Shown: positions 43,901 through 53,085, numbered from the stretch's first letter. The stretch is DNA of 64,000 bases from Bacteroides stercorirosoris (GCF_900142015.1 NZ_FQZN01000002.1:124001-188000); one strand, 5' to 3'. A program made the numbers and translations. Notes: generated by a model from the letters alone, not told the origin.

Positions 43901-45325
43901 AAGGTGTTGCTGGAAAAGACAGACATACTCAGTCTGTTACAGAAAGTAATGGATAACTTCCGGCTTATCGCTGAAGAGAAAAACATTACTTATCAATTAC
44001 AAACCAGTCAGGAAGCGATATGCGCCTGGATAGATCAGGACAAATTTGAGAAGATTGTCTTCAACCTGCTGTCCAACGCCTTCAAATATACCCCGAACAA
44101 TAAATCGATTACGGTTAGTGTCAAGGTGGAAAGTGAAAAACTTTTCGTTTCGGTGAAAGATGAAGGTATCGGCATTGATCCGGTAAAGCAGCAAACGCTC
44201 TTCCAGCGCTTCGAAACTTTAGTAAAATCCAACATCCTGCAACCTTCGTCGGGCATCGGATTGTCGCTTGCCAAAGAGCTGATCGAACTACATTCCGGAA
44301 GCATCGAAGTAAACAGCCAACCTGGGTATGGCAGTGAATTTACCGTCATATTGCCCATGAACCAAAAGGTATATGAAGGAAGGGAAGACGCTGAGTTCAT
44401 TTTGGATGACGGCAATTCCGCTTCTGCGGAAAGTGAGACAGATAAAGCATCTCAAACCGGTCCGGCAGATGAAACAGTCATTGTTGAAACTACCGATGAG
44501 GAAGATAGTACTCCCCCGGATGAGGAAGAGCCTGTATCGATCTTAATTGTAGAAGATAATATAGAATTAAGGAGCTTCCTGTCGGACATTTTATCAAGCA
44601 GTTATCGGATCATTGAAGCGACAAACGGGCAAGAGGGACTGGAACGTGCGCAAGAGTATGCTCCGGACTTGATTATCAGTGATATCATGATGCCCGTTAT
44701 GGACGGTCTCGATATGGTGAAAAACATCAAGGAGAATTGGGAGATATGCCATATTCCAATCATATTGCTTTCGGCCAAATCGTCGTTGGACGACCGAATT
44801 TCGGGCTTGGAGCAAGGTATCGACGATTATATAACCAAGCCTTTCAGTGCGACATACTTGAAAACCCGCATCAAATCTTTGCTGCAACAGCGCAAAGAAC
44901 TACAAGCCATTTTCTGGAAGAAGTGGTCGGAAAAACAAGAAAAGACTCCGAAGGCTACAACAGAACTGATTCCTTCACAACCTAAAATCGTTTCACAAGA
45001 CGAGTTGTTCATGCAACAAGTGATGCAGGTTATGGAAGAGCAAATGGAGAACTCTGAACTGACGATTGAAGAATTTGCCCGGTTAATGAATTTAGGGCGC
45101 AGCATATTCTACCAAAAGCTGAAATCCATTATCGGTTTGTCTCCCGTAGATTTCATACGCGAGATAAGGATAAAGCGTGCCGTACAGTTGATAGACAGCG
45201 GAGAATACAATTTCTCACAAGTGGCTTATATGACAGGATTCAATGACCCTAAATACTTCGGCAAGTGCTTCAAGAGGCAGATGGGAATGACTCCTTCGGA
45301 ATATAAAGAAAAGACCCAGCATTGA
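40916..45325 (+). CDS. Hybrid two-component system sensor/regulator (HTCS-2)
   Basis: The 1469-residue HTCS has the same order as HTCS-1. A signal peptide leads to a Reg_prop double propeller (about 30-790) and a Y_Y_Y domain (FQFAALDYVDSESISYAYRLKGLEENW region). A membrane helix at about 885-905 and a kinase with His937 (FFTDISHELRTPLTLI) follow. The receiver has Asp1256 (LIISDIMMPVMDG), and an AraC-type domain lies at the end (FNDPKYFGKCFKRQMGMTPSEY). The start is ATG 40916 (MKKYIIAPINYLLLLFLFIP); a TTG at 40886 lies inside the -7 box. It sits between operon 1 (divergent) and operon 2 (convergent), as expected for the PUL regulator. Its DNA-binding helix is almost the same as that of HTCS-1, so both may act on the same half-sites. 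Confidence 0.95.
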   Translation: MKKYIIAPINYLLLLFLFIPCIATAQPICQIQRFSAYNGLAQRSVTDILQDSKGFMWFSTWNGLNKFDGYTFKNYKAFPGDGCTLTSNRLGKIAQTQDGDIWCQTYDERIYLFDSRREKFIDILSPCEAERQQTYIVRTVYTLPKGVSWIVCEHEAFRIDELAYKKQEGEGITFYSLKEKNLKGDRIIAVHQDSDGDEWVLTDKGISIIGKKKIESDIPFKNIKENNGNIYLLSNNNQMVIYLPKTQQLQFHEMPFPSSNNINSVHILGKDSIGLCSNEGLYIYLANEKKYRLIDPRTPTHPSPEVLSVFKDSFGELWLYSNALGVVRYNLATEDKQHYMTPKEDLPKAERANRDLIFEDQHGTLWMIPHKGGFCYYDRRSRQLKPYYTNYNNPDSKFSPVILNSFLDQQGNLWTCNHWDVTRISFFSSACSLQAMDTGSGFETRSLFIDKENNLWTASKKGYVRIYLPDGSLKGYLAPEGTISREPVPFQKNIYCFMEDADGIIWMGSKLDGLFQMEKIGDDRFQIRQFTHQPDDAYSLSHNSIYSIYQDQMKHIWIGCYGGGLNLLEKTSEGEIRFIHTGNQLKGYPKEHFSKVRHITEVNQAILVCTTEGLLTFASEFNQPEKIHFYQNQRTPDTVSSLSSNDVTYAYTDSRKTTYVLTFTGGVNKVLSESMLSDHIEFKPYTTKDGLPSDLVLSMIEGNDSSLWVVSENALTRFDPEKETFEYYDKKYTRQELYFTEAAPVQDQNHQLMLGTDIGILRITPEHFKKSSYAPPIVFTGFKIQGASQDLHINDLDELRLKPSERNVTFQFAALDYVDSESISYAYRLKGLEENWNEVDNSRSASYINLPPGEYELQIRSTNSDGVWMEKARVLTITVLPTFWETYWAWMLYTILFILSTATIVYIILYIYRLRHRINLEQQLTNIKLRFFTDISHELRTPLTLITSPVTEVLEHEAISANVRKHLTLVHKNTERMLHLVNQILDFRKIENKKMKVLLEKTDILSLLQKVMDNFRLIAEEKNITYQLQTSQEAICAWIDQDKFEKIVFNLLSNAFKYTPNNKSITVSVKVESEKLFVSVKDEGIGIDPVKQQTLFQRFETLVKSNILQPSSGIGLSLAKELIELHSGSIEVNSQPGYGSEFTVILPMNQKVYEGREDAEFILDDGNSASAESETDKASQTGPADETVIVETTDEEDSTPPDEEEPVSILIVEDNIELRSFLSDILSSSYRIIEATNGQEGLERAQEYAPDLIISDIMMPVMDGLDMVKNIKENWEICHIPIILLSAKSSLDDRISGLEQGIDDYITKPFSATYLKTRIKSLLQQRKELQAIFWKKWSEKQEKTPKATTELIPSQPKIVSQDELFMQQVMQVMEEQMENSELTIEEFARLMNLGRSIFYQKLKSIIGLSPVDFIREIRIKRAVQLIDSGEYNFSQVAYMTGFNDPKYFGKCFKRQMGMTPSEYKEKTQH

Positions 45326-45541
45326 AAAGCAGGGGGAAATCAGTAAAAAGTATCAGAATGGCAAATCAATTTTTGTACACTTATTTTTTGCAACCATTTA
45401 TCAAGCAATGCTTTACAAAAAAGAAGTGTACAAAAAAAGAGGCCTGATTTTGAGCAGAAAGCCACCAAAACAAGTCTTTTACTAACAGAAGCTTTTCTTA
45501 AAACACTCGAAACAGAGTCCGGTTGCATAATCTACGGAATA

Positions 45542-45761
45542 TAAATGCATGATTTCTGCATAAGGCAGACAGCATATGCAATACTTATGCAAGGGAGCTA
45601 TAGTTCTTTCACCAAGGAACTCTATATCTGACGCGAAAGATCTATAGATGGGACGCGAAAGATCTACATATGGAAGACGAACCATCTATAGATGGGAAAC
45701 AAACGGTCTATAGATGGGAAACAGACCATCTGTTTTCACTGCACAGACCATCTGTTTTTCT
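45542..45761. repeat. 22-bp tandem array E (about ten units)
   Basis: Clear units start at 45630, 45652, 45674, 45696, 45718 and 45740; weaker in-phase units run back to 45542. The unit is of the form GACGCGAAAGATCTATAGAT plus GG. The central units carry the palindrome CCATCTATAGATGG or ATCTATAGAT, and the last two carry AGACCATCTGTTTT instead. Units change gradually along the array, but the 22-bp step is exact. The unit is unrelated to arrays A-D. Confidence 0.85.
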
Positions 45762-45906
45762 TTTATTAGAGTTGTACGTATTTATGTATCACGCTATCAA
45801 TTAACAAAATACCAAATTTCATTCGTTTCTTTTCGTACTTCCCTGCACCGGGACGGAAATACCACATTCTCGTTATGCATAAAAAGCAAAGTGTCAAAAT
45901 GAGAAA

Positions 45907-45937
45907 AGGCCGTCTCTCATTTTATTGGAGACAGCCT
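45907..45937 (-). terminator. Terminator of PUL operon 2
   Basis: AGGCCGTCTC (45907-45916) pairs with GAGACAGCCT (45928-45937) with one mismatch and an 11-nt loop. On the minus strand the stem is followed by a T-rich stretch (TTTTCTCATTTT), 51 bp after the last gene of the operon. Confidence 0.75.
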
Positions 45938-45987
45938 CTTCTCTTCAGAAAGGATCGTTGATCCTGAAACTAATAATACCTATCAAG

Positions 45988-47616
45988 TTATTTTGTCCAC
46001 CATCTTGGGTCTCCTACTTTACCGTCACCCTCAAACTTAGCTTCCGGTTTGAAGTGGAAGTCACCGTTCTTAGGATCTACAAATAGTTCTTCAGATGAGA
46101 TTTTCAATATTTGGGCATCGGTAAACTTCTTATCATTCTCCTGGAAGTCGGAAGTCAGGTAACATCCGGCAAAACTCAGATACTTGGAATAGTCACTATT
46201 ACCGGAATTCATCTTACCACCTTTGTTGTCTCCTGTAAAAATCACCCCTGTTACGGTAATTTCTTTCGGCTGCTTATCCAGACGCAGTAACTTAGGCATA
46301 TTGATGTCATAGTTACAGAAGATAGATTGAGTAAATGTAACCTTATCTGTCTGTACACGCAAATCCATAATCTGGTCGCCGATATTCAACATGGTAGTAT
46401 TGGTAATGGAAATAGTGCTCAGTGACTTCAACTTACCGATGTTCAAAAGTCCGTATCCGCTCAAGCCTACATTCTTGATGAAACAGTTGCTGATGGCAAT
46501 TGCCCCAACTTCAAGGTCACCGGAGTTTGTCCGGATAAGGCTTCTTGGAATCTCGCTGATATTGCATCCTTCAAAGCTCACGTTCTTAAACCCGGTCTTA
46601 CCGCCAAGTTCAATCAGGAACTGTGATTTACCATCACTCACAACATCCATATACTGTACATAGAAGTTATCCATAAGAGCAGAGAATACGAACTTGGTCA
46701 TATTCAATTTTGGCATTCTGCCACTTACAACATTACCGGATACATACAGGTTTGTAACTGTCTCGGGAATTGTAAATTCACCAACCTCATAAGTCTGTCC
46801 GCCAGTGAACGACAATGTAACGTCACCAGCCGGAGCGGCTGCCAGCAAGGCATTGATATCATCGCTTACACCTACAGAAATAGTTGTACCTTTAGATGAA
46901 CCTAACGTCTTGAATTTATAGGAGCCTCTACGAACCTTTTCATTCAGGATATACGTAATATAATTAGTTCCCGGTTTAAGATCATTGATCACCAATTCTC
47001 CGGCTTGTTGCTCCGCTGACGTAAGCTCATGCGGAGTAGCCCAGATGGTATCTGTCTTAGCTTCTTCGCCCTCTATCTCTGTCTTCACCAGCTCGCCATA
47101 CTCAATACGCGTAGCCTTCTTATCAGCTTGCCAGTTCAGAGAGACATTGGTGGTTCCCGGAGTGACTGTAGTAAAGATCTGCTCGTCCGTAGTGTCAAAG
47201 CACAACTGCACATAACCCGACTCCATTCCTGTATTTTCATCAACAGCCTTCAAACGCACTGAATAACGTGTAGTTCCATTCAAGTTCAAAAAGAGAACGT
47301 GATACTCCGTCTTTACCTCAGAAGTCTCCTTGTTGTAGGCAGTCAGCGTGTCTGCTAAAATATTTGTGGTAAATACTATATTGTTAAAGAGCAAGCTGTC
47401 CCCTTCACTGAAATCAAACACATACTTTGTAGCGTTTGTCACCCCTCTGAAACTCAGAAGAGCGGAAGTAGGATTCGTTTCTTTCACTTCGAACTTTGTA
47501 GAACGGAACAGTCTGTCATGACTGGTATCTACCCCCCACTCGTTAGCTTCTTCGCATGCCACTACCGAGAACGTAAGAATTCCCAGCAGGATATAATAGA
47601 AATTTCTAATTTTCAT
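45988..47616 (-). CDS. Surface lipoprotein of PUL operon 2 (DUF4957/DUF5123-like)
   Basis: The 542-residue lipoprotein has Cys21 (LTFSVVACEEANEW). Two fibronectin-like modules (about 40-250, ATKYVFDFSEGDSLLFNN, TRIEYGELVKTEIEGEE) precede a beta-helix region (about 275-500, NFYVQYMDVVSDGKS, NVSFEGCNISEIPRSLI, ISNCFIKNVGLSGYGLL). The end, VGDPRWWTK, is typical of DUF5123-containing PUL proteins. It is the shorter counterpart of the protein at 31959. Expected at the cell surface as a pectin-binding protein with SusD-2, 27 bp upstream. No lyase catalytic residues can be assigned with confidence. Confidence 0.78.
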   Translation of the reverse strand: MKIRNFYYILLGILTFSVVACEEANEWGVDTSHDRLFRSTKFEVKETNPTSALLSFRGVTNATKYVFDFSEGDSLLFNNIVFTTNILADTLTAYNKETSEVKTEYHVLFLNLNGTTRYSVRLKAVDENTGMESGYVQLCFDTTDEQIFTTVTPGTTNVSLNWQADKKATRIEYGELVKTEIEGEEAKTDTIWATPHELTSAEQQAGELVINDLKPGTNYITYILNEKVRRGSYKFKTLGSSKGTTISVGVSDDINALLAAAPAGDVTLSFTGGQTYEVGEFTIPETVTNLYVSGNVVSGRMPKLNMTKFVFSALMDNFYVQYMDVVSDGKSQFLIELGGKTGFKNVSFEGCNISEIPRSLIRTNSGDLEVGAIAISNCFIKNVGLSGYGLLNIGKLKSLSTISITNTTMLNIGDQIMDLRVQTDKVTFTQSIFCNYDINMPKLLRLDKQPKEITVTGVIFTGDNKGGKMNSGNSDYSKYLSFAGCYLTSDFQENDKKFTDAQILKISSEELFVDPKNGDFHFKPEAKFEGDGKVGDPRWWTK

Positions 47617-47643
47617 AAGTTTATTCTTTTAATAATTAGCATA

Positions 47644-49725
47644 TTATTGAGCACTATTATCATATCCGTAAGAGTTGGACAAATATCCTTTGGACTTATA
47701 GATATCATCATAATAGATAGAGAACAAGTGACGATAATTACAAACCCCGTTGCCTATCTTATAACCATTCAATCTATCCTGAATCAGAGAGCCATACTTC
47801 AATGTACTCAATAATTGGCTATAATCATAAGACTTTCTCAAACCTGAAGCACAAACCAATATTTTGGTGGCATTCTTTATCAAGTTGTGATCCTTGTTTA
47901 CATCGGTTTCCTTCACATTCCAATAGATTTCGGGGAACCACTTCACTTCCGTATATACTTTCTCGTCCGGATTGGCGGCTCTCTTCGTATAGAAGTTAAT
48001 AGAAGAGAAATCCATGAATTCCCCATTATTGTCATATTTAAAATAAAGCTTGTTGGGGAAGTCTTCCGGTTGATACGTCTTATCGAATATTTGTATGGGA
48101 TGAGTGCCATCCAACATATAGAGCATGGCTACTTTCATCTCTTCTATTTTAGAGTCGAGCAATCCCCAACGTATCAAATCAAGTTTACGGATGCCTTCAC
48201 CGCCAAACTCCCATGCACGTTCGTTTACGATAGCATCAAAGAAATCTACCTTTTTATAATCCATAACAGCTTCCGAACCTGAACCGAATGCACGTTCGCG
48301 AACCATTTCCAAAGCCTTGGCTGCACTTATACCGGCTTTTTCGTTTACTGAATTCTCACCTTTACCCAGCATATAACGGGCCTCAGCAAACATCAGAAGG
48401 ATATCAGGATAACGCATCACAATCCAGTTGATGCCTGTCGGAGTACGGGCTGTAGCCGTCAGTGCAATGGAACGATAAGATTCGGCAGTCCAGAAGAAAG
48501 ACCATTTGCCCAGTCTCACGGACATGATATCATTCTGCATCACTTCTTTTACCGTACCGTCCTTCTTATAAACCGGCCAGTAGCAAGCATAGTCACGACG
48601 TTTGTCATTCTGATCGAACGAATAGAAATAGTAAGCGTTAGTACTTACATAAGTACCGCCGAAACCACGCTGTCCATAGCCCAGGTTACCGTCCATAGCA
48701 CGTCCCATCAAGGTACCGATGTCACCGCTATAACCTACACCATTAGCCACCTCAAACAAATTCTCATTATAAGTATTGGCTTTCAGTCCACATACAGATT
48801 CCCAGATATCTCCGTAATCAGGGTCTAACTTATGAGGGTTCTCCGGATCACCGATTATTTCGGCGCATTGTTGTTCGGCAATCTCGTAATAGTCCCTCCA
48901 GTTGCTTGGACGGCCTATATAATATTCTCCGACTTCTTCCATACCCGGATTCTGTTCCGTATTGGGATAGCGTTCTACATTAGCACCGGCGGGAAACTCT
49001 TTGCCATCACGCACAGACCAGCCTCCGGCAAAAAGAGCAATACGGGCCAGCATTCCCTTAGCAAAGCCTTTAGTGATGCGTTCACTATTATAATCAGCCA
49101 GTTCACCAACCCAGGGAAGGTAATCTATAGCCTCCTTCATATCTTTTACAATGCAGGAATATATACTGTCACGGTTAATTTTCCCCATATAAACGTTGGA
49201 AAGGTCAGAGTTTGACATACCTTCCTTGAAAGGGATATCACCCCAGCGACGCACCAGCTCAAAGTATGAAAGAGAACGAAGCACCAAAGCCTCACCCATG
49301 TAGCGCTTCATTGCCACAGAACCACTGTTAAAGGCTTTTGAAGCACGGATACCATCTACCGCCGTACTGGCCAATTCCGCCATTTTGAAGATATATCCCC
49401 ACTGCAGAGTCTTATTATACCAGTCGCACCAGTAATTGGCCGCTCCCGAATCACTCGTTTTATCGGTTGCCGGGTCTTCCTGATAACCGCTTGCCTGTTC
49501 AATATCCGAAACTCCTTGCCAGTTTACCGACATCTTCTGCCCGTAAACATATGTTCCGGCCAATTCCGAATATACGCCCATTATCGCAGATCTTGTCATT
49601 CCCTCATTTTCATACAAGTTCTCCTTGCTTTGTTCGGAAGGCGAATCCGTATCCAAAAAGTCTGAGCAGGAAGTACACAGCATCATTCCTGCTATCAGTA
49701 TGTATAATAGATTGTATTTTTTCAT
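47644..49725 (-). CDS. SusD/RagB-family glycan-binding lipoprotein (pair 2)
   Basis: The 693-residue lipoprotein has Cys20 in GMMLCTSCSDFLDTDSPSEQS. SusD signatures include MGEALVLRSLSYFELVRRWGDIPF, WIVMRYPDILLMFAEARYMLG and IVNERAWEFGGEGIRKLDLIRW. The position of Trp and Tyr patches cannot be judged without a model. It is 12 bp after SusC-2 and should form the lid of that transporter. It is clearly different from SusD-1 in the central region, so the two pairs may prefer different chain lengths or methylation states of the same glycan (inference). Confidence 0.95.
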   Translation of the reverse strand: MKKYNLLYILIAGMMLCTSCSDFLDTDSPSEQSKENLYENEGMTRSAIMGVYSELAGTYVYGQKMSVNWQGVSDIEQASGYQEDPATDKTSDSGAANYWCDWYNKTLQWGYIFKMAELASTAVDGIRASKAFNSGSVAMKRYMGEALVLRSLSYFELVRRWGDIPFKEGMSNSDLSNVYMGKINRDSIYSCIVKDMKEAIDYLPWVGELADYNSERITKGFAKGMLARIALFAGGWSVRDGKEFPAGANVERYPNTEQNPGMEEVGEYYIGRPSNWRDYYEIAEQQCAEIIGDPENPHKLDPDYGDIWESVCGLKANTYNENLFEVANGVGYSGDIGTLMGRAMDGNLGYGQRGFGGTYVSTNAYYFYSFDQNDKRRDYACYWPVYKKDGTVKEVMQNDIMSVRLGKWSFFWTAESYRSIALTATARTPTGINWIVMRYPDILLMFAEARYMLGKGENSVNEKAGISAAKALEMVRERAFGSGSEAVMDYKKVDFFDAIVNERAWEFGGEGIRKLDLIRWGLLDSKIEEMKVAMLYMLDGTHPIQIFDKTYQPEDFPNKLYFKYDNNGEFMDFSSINFYTKRAANPDEKVYTEVKWFPEIYWNVKETDVNKDHNLIKNATKILVCASGLRKSYDYSQLLSTLKYGSLIQDRLNGYKIGNGVCNYRHLFSIYYDDIYKSKGYLSNSYGYDNSAQ

Positions 49726-49737
49726 AAGTAAAATAAT

Positions 49738-52700
49738 TTAGAAAGTTAGATTTAAACCAAAAACATATGATTTAGCTTTCGGGTAAGCAGAGCGGTCATA
49801 ACCCGGCGTCATTGCCTTACCGGTGTTTACCTCAGGGTCTTGTCCGCTATAGGCAGTCCAGCAGAACACGTTATTGGCAGTGGCATAAACACGCAGTGAT
49901 TTCACTCCGAATTTCGTTGTGAGCATCTTCGGCAATGTATATCCCAAAGTCAAGGTACCCAGACGCAGGAATGAGCCATCTTCTACCGCCCAGTCCGTAG
50001 TGACAGAGTTGTTCATCAGCGGATGCCAGATAGTAGCGTTCGCATTGATTTCCTGAAGACGTTGGGGGTCGGCATAGTCACCATAGTAGATATTCAGACC
50101 GGTTACCGGGTCGATGGTAGTGAATCGGTTTGCCAAGCTCATCTCGGTGCTCATGTTCTGATATCTCTTGGCGCCTACATAAGAAGTATAGTCAATCTTA
50201 TTCATATTCAGAATATCATTGCCATACGACCAGTTGAACATAGCAACCAGGTCGAATCCTTTCCAGCCGGCATTGAAGCTGAAACCACCAGTGTGCTTAG
50301 GCAATGCACGCCCAATCACCTTACGGTCATTGTCCGCATCAATCACACCGTCACCGTTCAAGTCTTTTAGTTTCATGTGCCCAGGGCCATAATAGCCACC
50401 ACCTTTGGAAAGCACTCCGAAACAGTCGGGAGCCACATTCTTCTTATTACCATTTTCGTCCGTCACAGTCTTCAGCACCCATTTCTTCGTAGCCTGGTCG
50501 AAATCGAAATCATCAAATGAATACATACCGTCGCTTACATAGCCATACATCAAGCCTGTTTCCTTTCCTACGAATACACGATAGTTATCACTACCCACTT
50601 CCGTACCGCCTCCCGAAAGAATCATCACGTCTCCATTTGCTCCATAAAGAGCATCTACTTTGTTCTTATTGAACGATATATTGAAATTGAAGTCAAGGAA
50701 GAAATCTTTCGTATTAACCAGATTGGCATTCAAAGTCAATTCCACACCACGGTTGGTTGTCTGCCCCAGGTTCTGATATTGAGTATTATAACCGGCATTA
50801 GAGGGTAGTTGAACTTCCATAATCAGGTTTTTGGTCACATCATTATAGAAGTCAAAAGTAAGGTTCAGACGATTTTCAAAGAATCCCAGGTCGAAGCCGA
50901 CATTCGTAGAGTATTTAGACTCCCACGTGAGGTTCTCGTTGCGTAAGCGCGTACTTGGCTGTAAGCTGCTCTGTCCAATCTCATTCTGATAATAAAGATT
51001 CTTAATGCTGGTCACCGGAGAGTAAGTCTGACGCCAATAGGAGCCTACACGGGCATTACCGGACTTACCATAGCTGAGACGCCACTTAAAGTTAGACAGC
51101 CAGTCTTTGGTAGCCTCCATAAACTTCTCATCAGACATACGCCATGCAGCCGAAGCCGCCGGGAAGATTCCCCACTTATTGCCCGGAGCAAACACGTTGG
51201 TGCCATCGGCGCGAAGCGTGAAAGTCAGGTAATAACGGTCCTTAAGCATATAGTTGGCACGACCGAAGTAAGACAAACTGCGGCTCGGTTCGTTAATCGT
51301 TGTATAAGTAGGTTCTGATGTACCATTATTCCACATAGACAGGATATCATTCACCCCGTAATCACTTGGAAAATAGTCAGAAGTAATCTGCATTTTGTCC
51401 TTCTTGGAGCTAAGTGCTTCCATACCTCCCATTACATCGAAACTATGATCTTTCACCTTTAACTTATAGTTCAGCAAAGTGCGGAAGGCCCAGTTCTGAC
51501 CATTCCAATATTCGCGGATACCTACAGGTTGTCCGGCAGTCTGGTTTGCCTTGCTCGTATTCTTCAGATAGAGATTGTCCGTGCGATCGAAGTTAAATCC
51601 ATAAGTACCTTCAGCACGCCATTGCAATCCCTTTATCACATCCCATATCAAGGCTGCATTATAAGAGTTATTGAATTTAGTCTGTTTCTTATACTCATTC
51701 ACGATATTAAAATAAGGGTCATTCAAGCTACTGATGTTTTCAATGATACCATCGTCTCCACTCAAATCCTCGTCGGTAAGGTCTGTCAAAGTCCCTACAG
51801 TCGGATATTTCACACAGTCTCTCAGTTTGGAACCGCTTGACACGCTCGGACCATCAATCGCAGTATTGGACATCTTTACATTGAGGTCCATTCTCAGCTT
51901 CTTATTGAACTTCTTGTTCAGCTTCAGGTTGACGTTGTCACGACGATAGTGCGAAGTCTGCATGATGTAAGTTTCATCATCATGCGTGTAGCTAAGACTA
52001 TAGACCAAATCTTCACTACCTCCATTGATGTTCACGTTATAGTTCTGCTTCAAGCCGGTTCTGTCAAACAAATCGCGCTGCCAGTTCTTGCCTACTTTAG
52101 ATTTGTAGATATCTATATCTTCCCACTGTCCGTAACGGTCGAAGAAACCAGCATTCTTTGCGGGGTCCAATTCTCTTTGCAGATATACATATTCATAAGG
52201 AGAAAGAACTTCCGTTTCATTATAGAAACGGTTGAAACCGAGAGATGCGTTCAGACTTACTTGCGTCTTACCTACCCGGCCGCTCTTGGTAGTGACCAAA
52301 ATTACACCATTAGCACCTTTTGCACCATAGATAGCAGTAGAAGAAGCATCCTTCAATACGTCGATACTCTCAATATCCGTAGGAGGAATATCATCAATAC
52401 CGCTCACCTGAAAACCATCTACAATAAAAAGCGGTTCATTGCTTTGCGTGATAGAACCGCCACCGCGCACGCGAATGCTGACCGTAGCATCGGGCGAACC
52501 TTCTGACGTAATGACGCTTACACCGGCCAAACGACCTGTGATGGCACTTGAAGCAGAAGTAACAGGAATATTCTTCAAAGTACTTTCGCCTACTGAAGAA
52601 ATAGCACCGGTCAAGTCCTTCTTACGCGCATTACCATAACCTACGGCAACCACTACGACTTCATCCAATGCCTGCGAATCATCCTTCAAGACAATCTTCA

Positions 52701-52992
52701 AGGTTCTTCCGGCAACAGCATCCAACTCTTCCGTTTTCATGCCGATATACGTAATAACAATCTTCTTTCCTTTACCGGATACATTCAGAGTAAAGTTACC
52801 GTCCAGATCGGTAATAACTCCATTCTGGCTTTTACCTTTTTCCATAACGGTGGCACCAATAATCGGCTCTCCTTCCGAATCCGTCACATTACCTTTTACC
52901 GTAATGCTTTGAGCAAACACCCCGATAGGCACCATTAACATGAATGCCAACAGAAGCAATCTGCTCTTCATCTTTCCATTTTTCTGTTTCAT
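49738..52992 (-). CDS. SusC/RagA-family TonB-dependent transporter (pair 2)
   Basis: The 1084-residue outer-membrane transporter has a signal peptide ending GVFAQS. A CarboxypepD-reg-like domain (about 28-105, ITVKGNVTDSEGEPIIGATVMEKG) and a plug follow (about 115-235, ITQSNEPLFIVDGFQV...DVLKDASSTAIYGAKGA). The barrel ends YPKAKSYVFGLNLTF. Import of pectic oligosaccharides is inferred from the locus. ATG 52992 is used; MKSRLLLLAFML, 8 residues later, is an alternative. The promoter is at 53086-53093. The leader directly before the ATG is shared with SusC-1. It heads operon 2 (SusC, SusD, lipoprotein). Confidence 0.95.
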   Translation of the reverse strand: MKQKNGKMKSRLLLLAFMLMVPIGVFAQSITVKGNVTDSEGEPIIGATVMEKGKSQNGVITDLDGNFTLNVSGKGKKIVITYIGMKTEELDAVAGRTLKIVLKDDSQALDEVVVVAVGYGNARKKDLTGAISSVGESTLKNIPVTSASSAITGRLAGVSVITSEGSPDATVSIRVRGGGSITQSNEPLFIVDGFQVSGIDDIPPTDIESIDVLKDASSTAIYGAKGANGVILVTTKSGRVGKTQVSLNASLGFNRFYNETEVLSPYEYVYLQRELDPAKNAGFFDRYGQWEDIDIYKSKVGKNWQRDLFDRTGLKQNYNVNINGGSEDLVYSLSYTHDDETYIMQTSHYRRDNVNLKLNKKFNKKLRMDLNVKMSNTAIDGPSVSSGSKLRDCVKYPTVGTLTDLTDEDLSGDDGIIENISSLNDPYFNIVNEYKKQTKFNNSYNAALIWDVIKGLQWRAEGTYGFNFDRTDNLYLKNTSKANQTAGQPVGIREYWNGQNWAFRTLLNYKLKVKDHSFDVMGGMEALSSKKDKMQITSDYFPSDYGVNDILSMWNNGTSEPTYTTINEPSRSLSYFGRANYMLKDRYYLTFTLRADGTNVFAPGNKWGIFPAASAAWRMSDEKFMEATKDWLSNFKWRLSYGKSGNARVGSYWRQTYSPVTSIKNLYYQNEIGQSSLQPSTRLRNENLTWESKYSTNVGFDLGFFENRLNLTFDFYNDVTKNLIMEVQLPSNAGYNTQYQNLGQTTNRGVELTLNANLVNTKDFFLDFNFNISFNKNKVDALYGANGDVMILSGGGTEVGSDNYRVFVGKETGLMYGYVSDGMYSFDDFDFDQATKKWVLKTVTDENGNKKNVAPDCFGVLSKGGGYYGPGHMKLKDLNGDGVIDADNDRKVIGRALPKHTGGFSFNAGWKGFDLVAMFNWSYGNDILNMNKIDYTSYVGAKRYQNMSTEMSLANRFTTIDPVTGLNIYYGDYADPQRLQEINANATIWHPLMNNSVTTDWAVEDGSFLRLGTLTLGYTLPKMLTTKFGVKSLRVYATANNVFCWTAYSGQDPEVNTGKAMTPGYDRSAYPKAKSYVFGLNLTF

Positions 52993-53020
52993 GATAGTAT
53001 TATTTAGTTAAACAATAAGT
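52993..53020 (-). promoter_or_regulatory. Conserved leader just upstream of SusC-2
   Basis: The minus strand has TTATTGTTTAACTAAATA immediately before the start region, matching SusC-1 (39668-39695) except for one base in this word. Confidence 0.55.
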
Positions 53021-53085
53021 CACAATGTTTTTCATCAAGTTTTTCATTCCTTAACTTAACCAGTGTTACTAATTCTTTTCGGATG

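Larger units (their letters stand above)
45326..45987. other. Convergent gap after HTCS-2
   Basis: No gene is supported. The interval contains array E (45542-45761) and the terminator of PUL operon 2 (45907-45937). Between HTCS-2 and the array, TTTTTGTACACTTATTTTTTG near 45369 and AAAAAAGAAGTGTACAAAAAAAG near 45417 form an inverted repeat around GTACAC/GTGTAC that may end HTCS-2 transcription. Confidence 0.55.
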
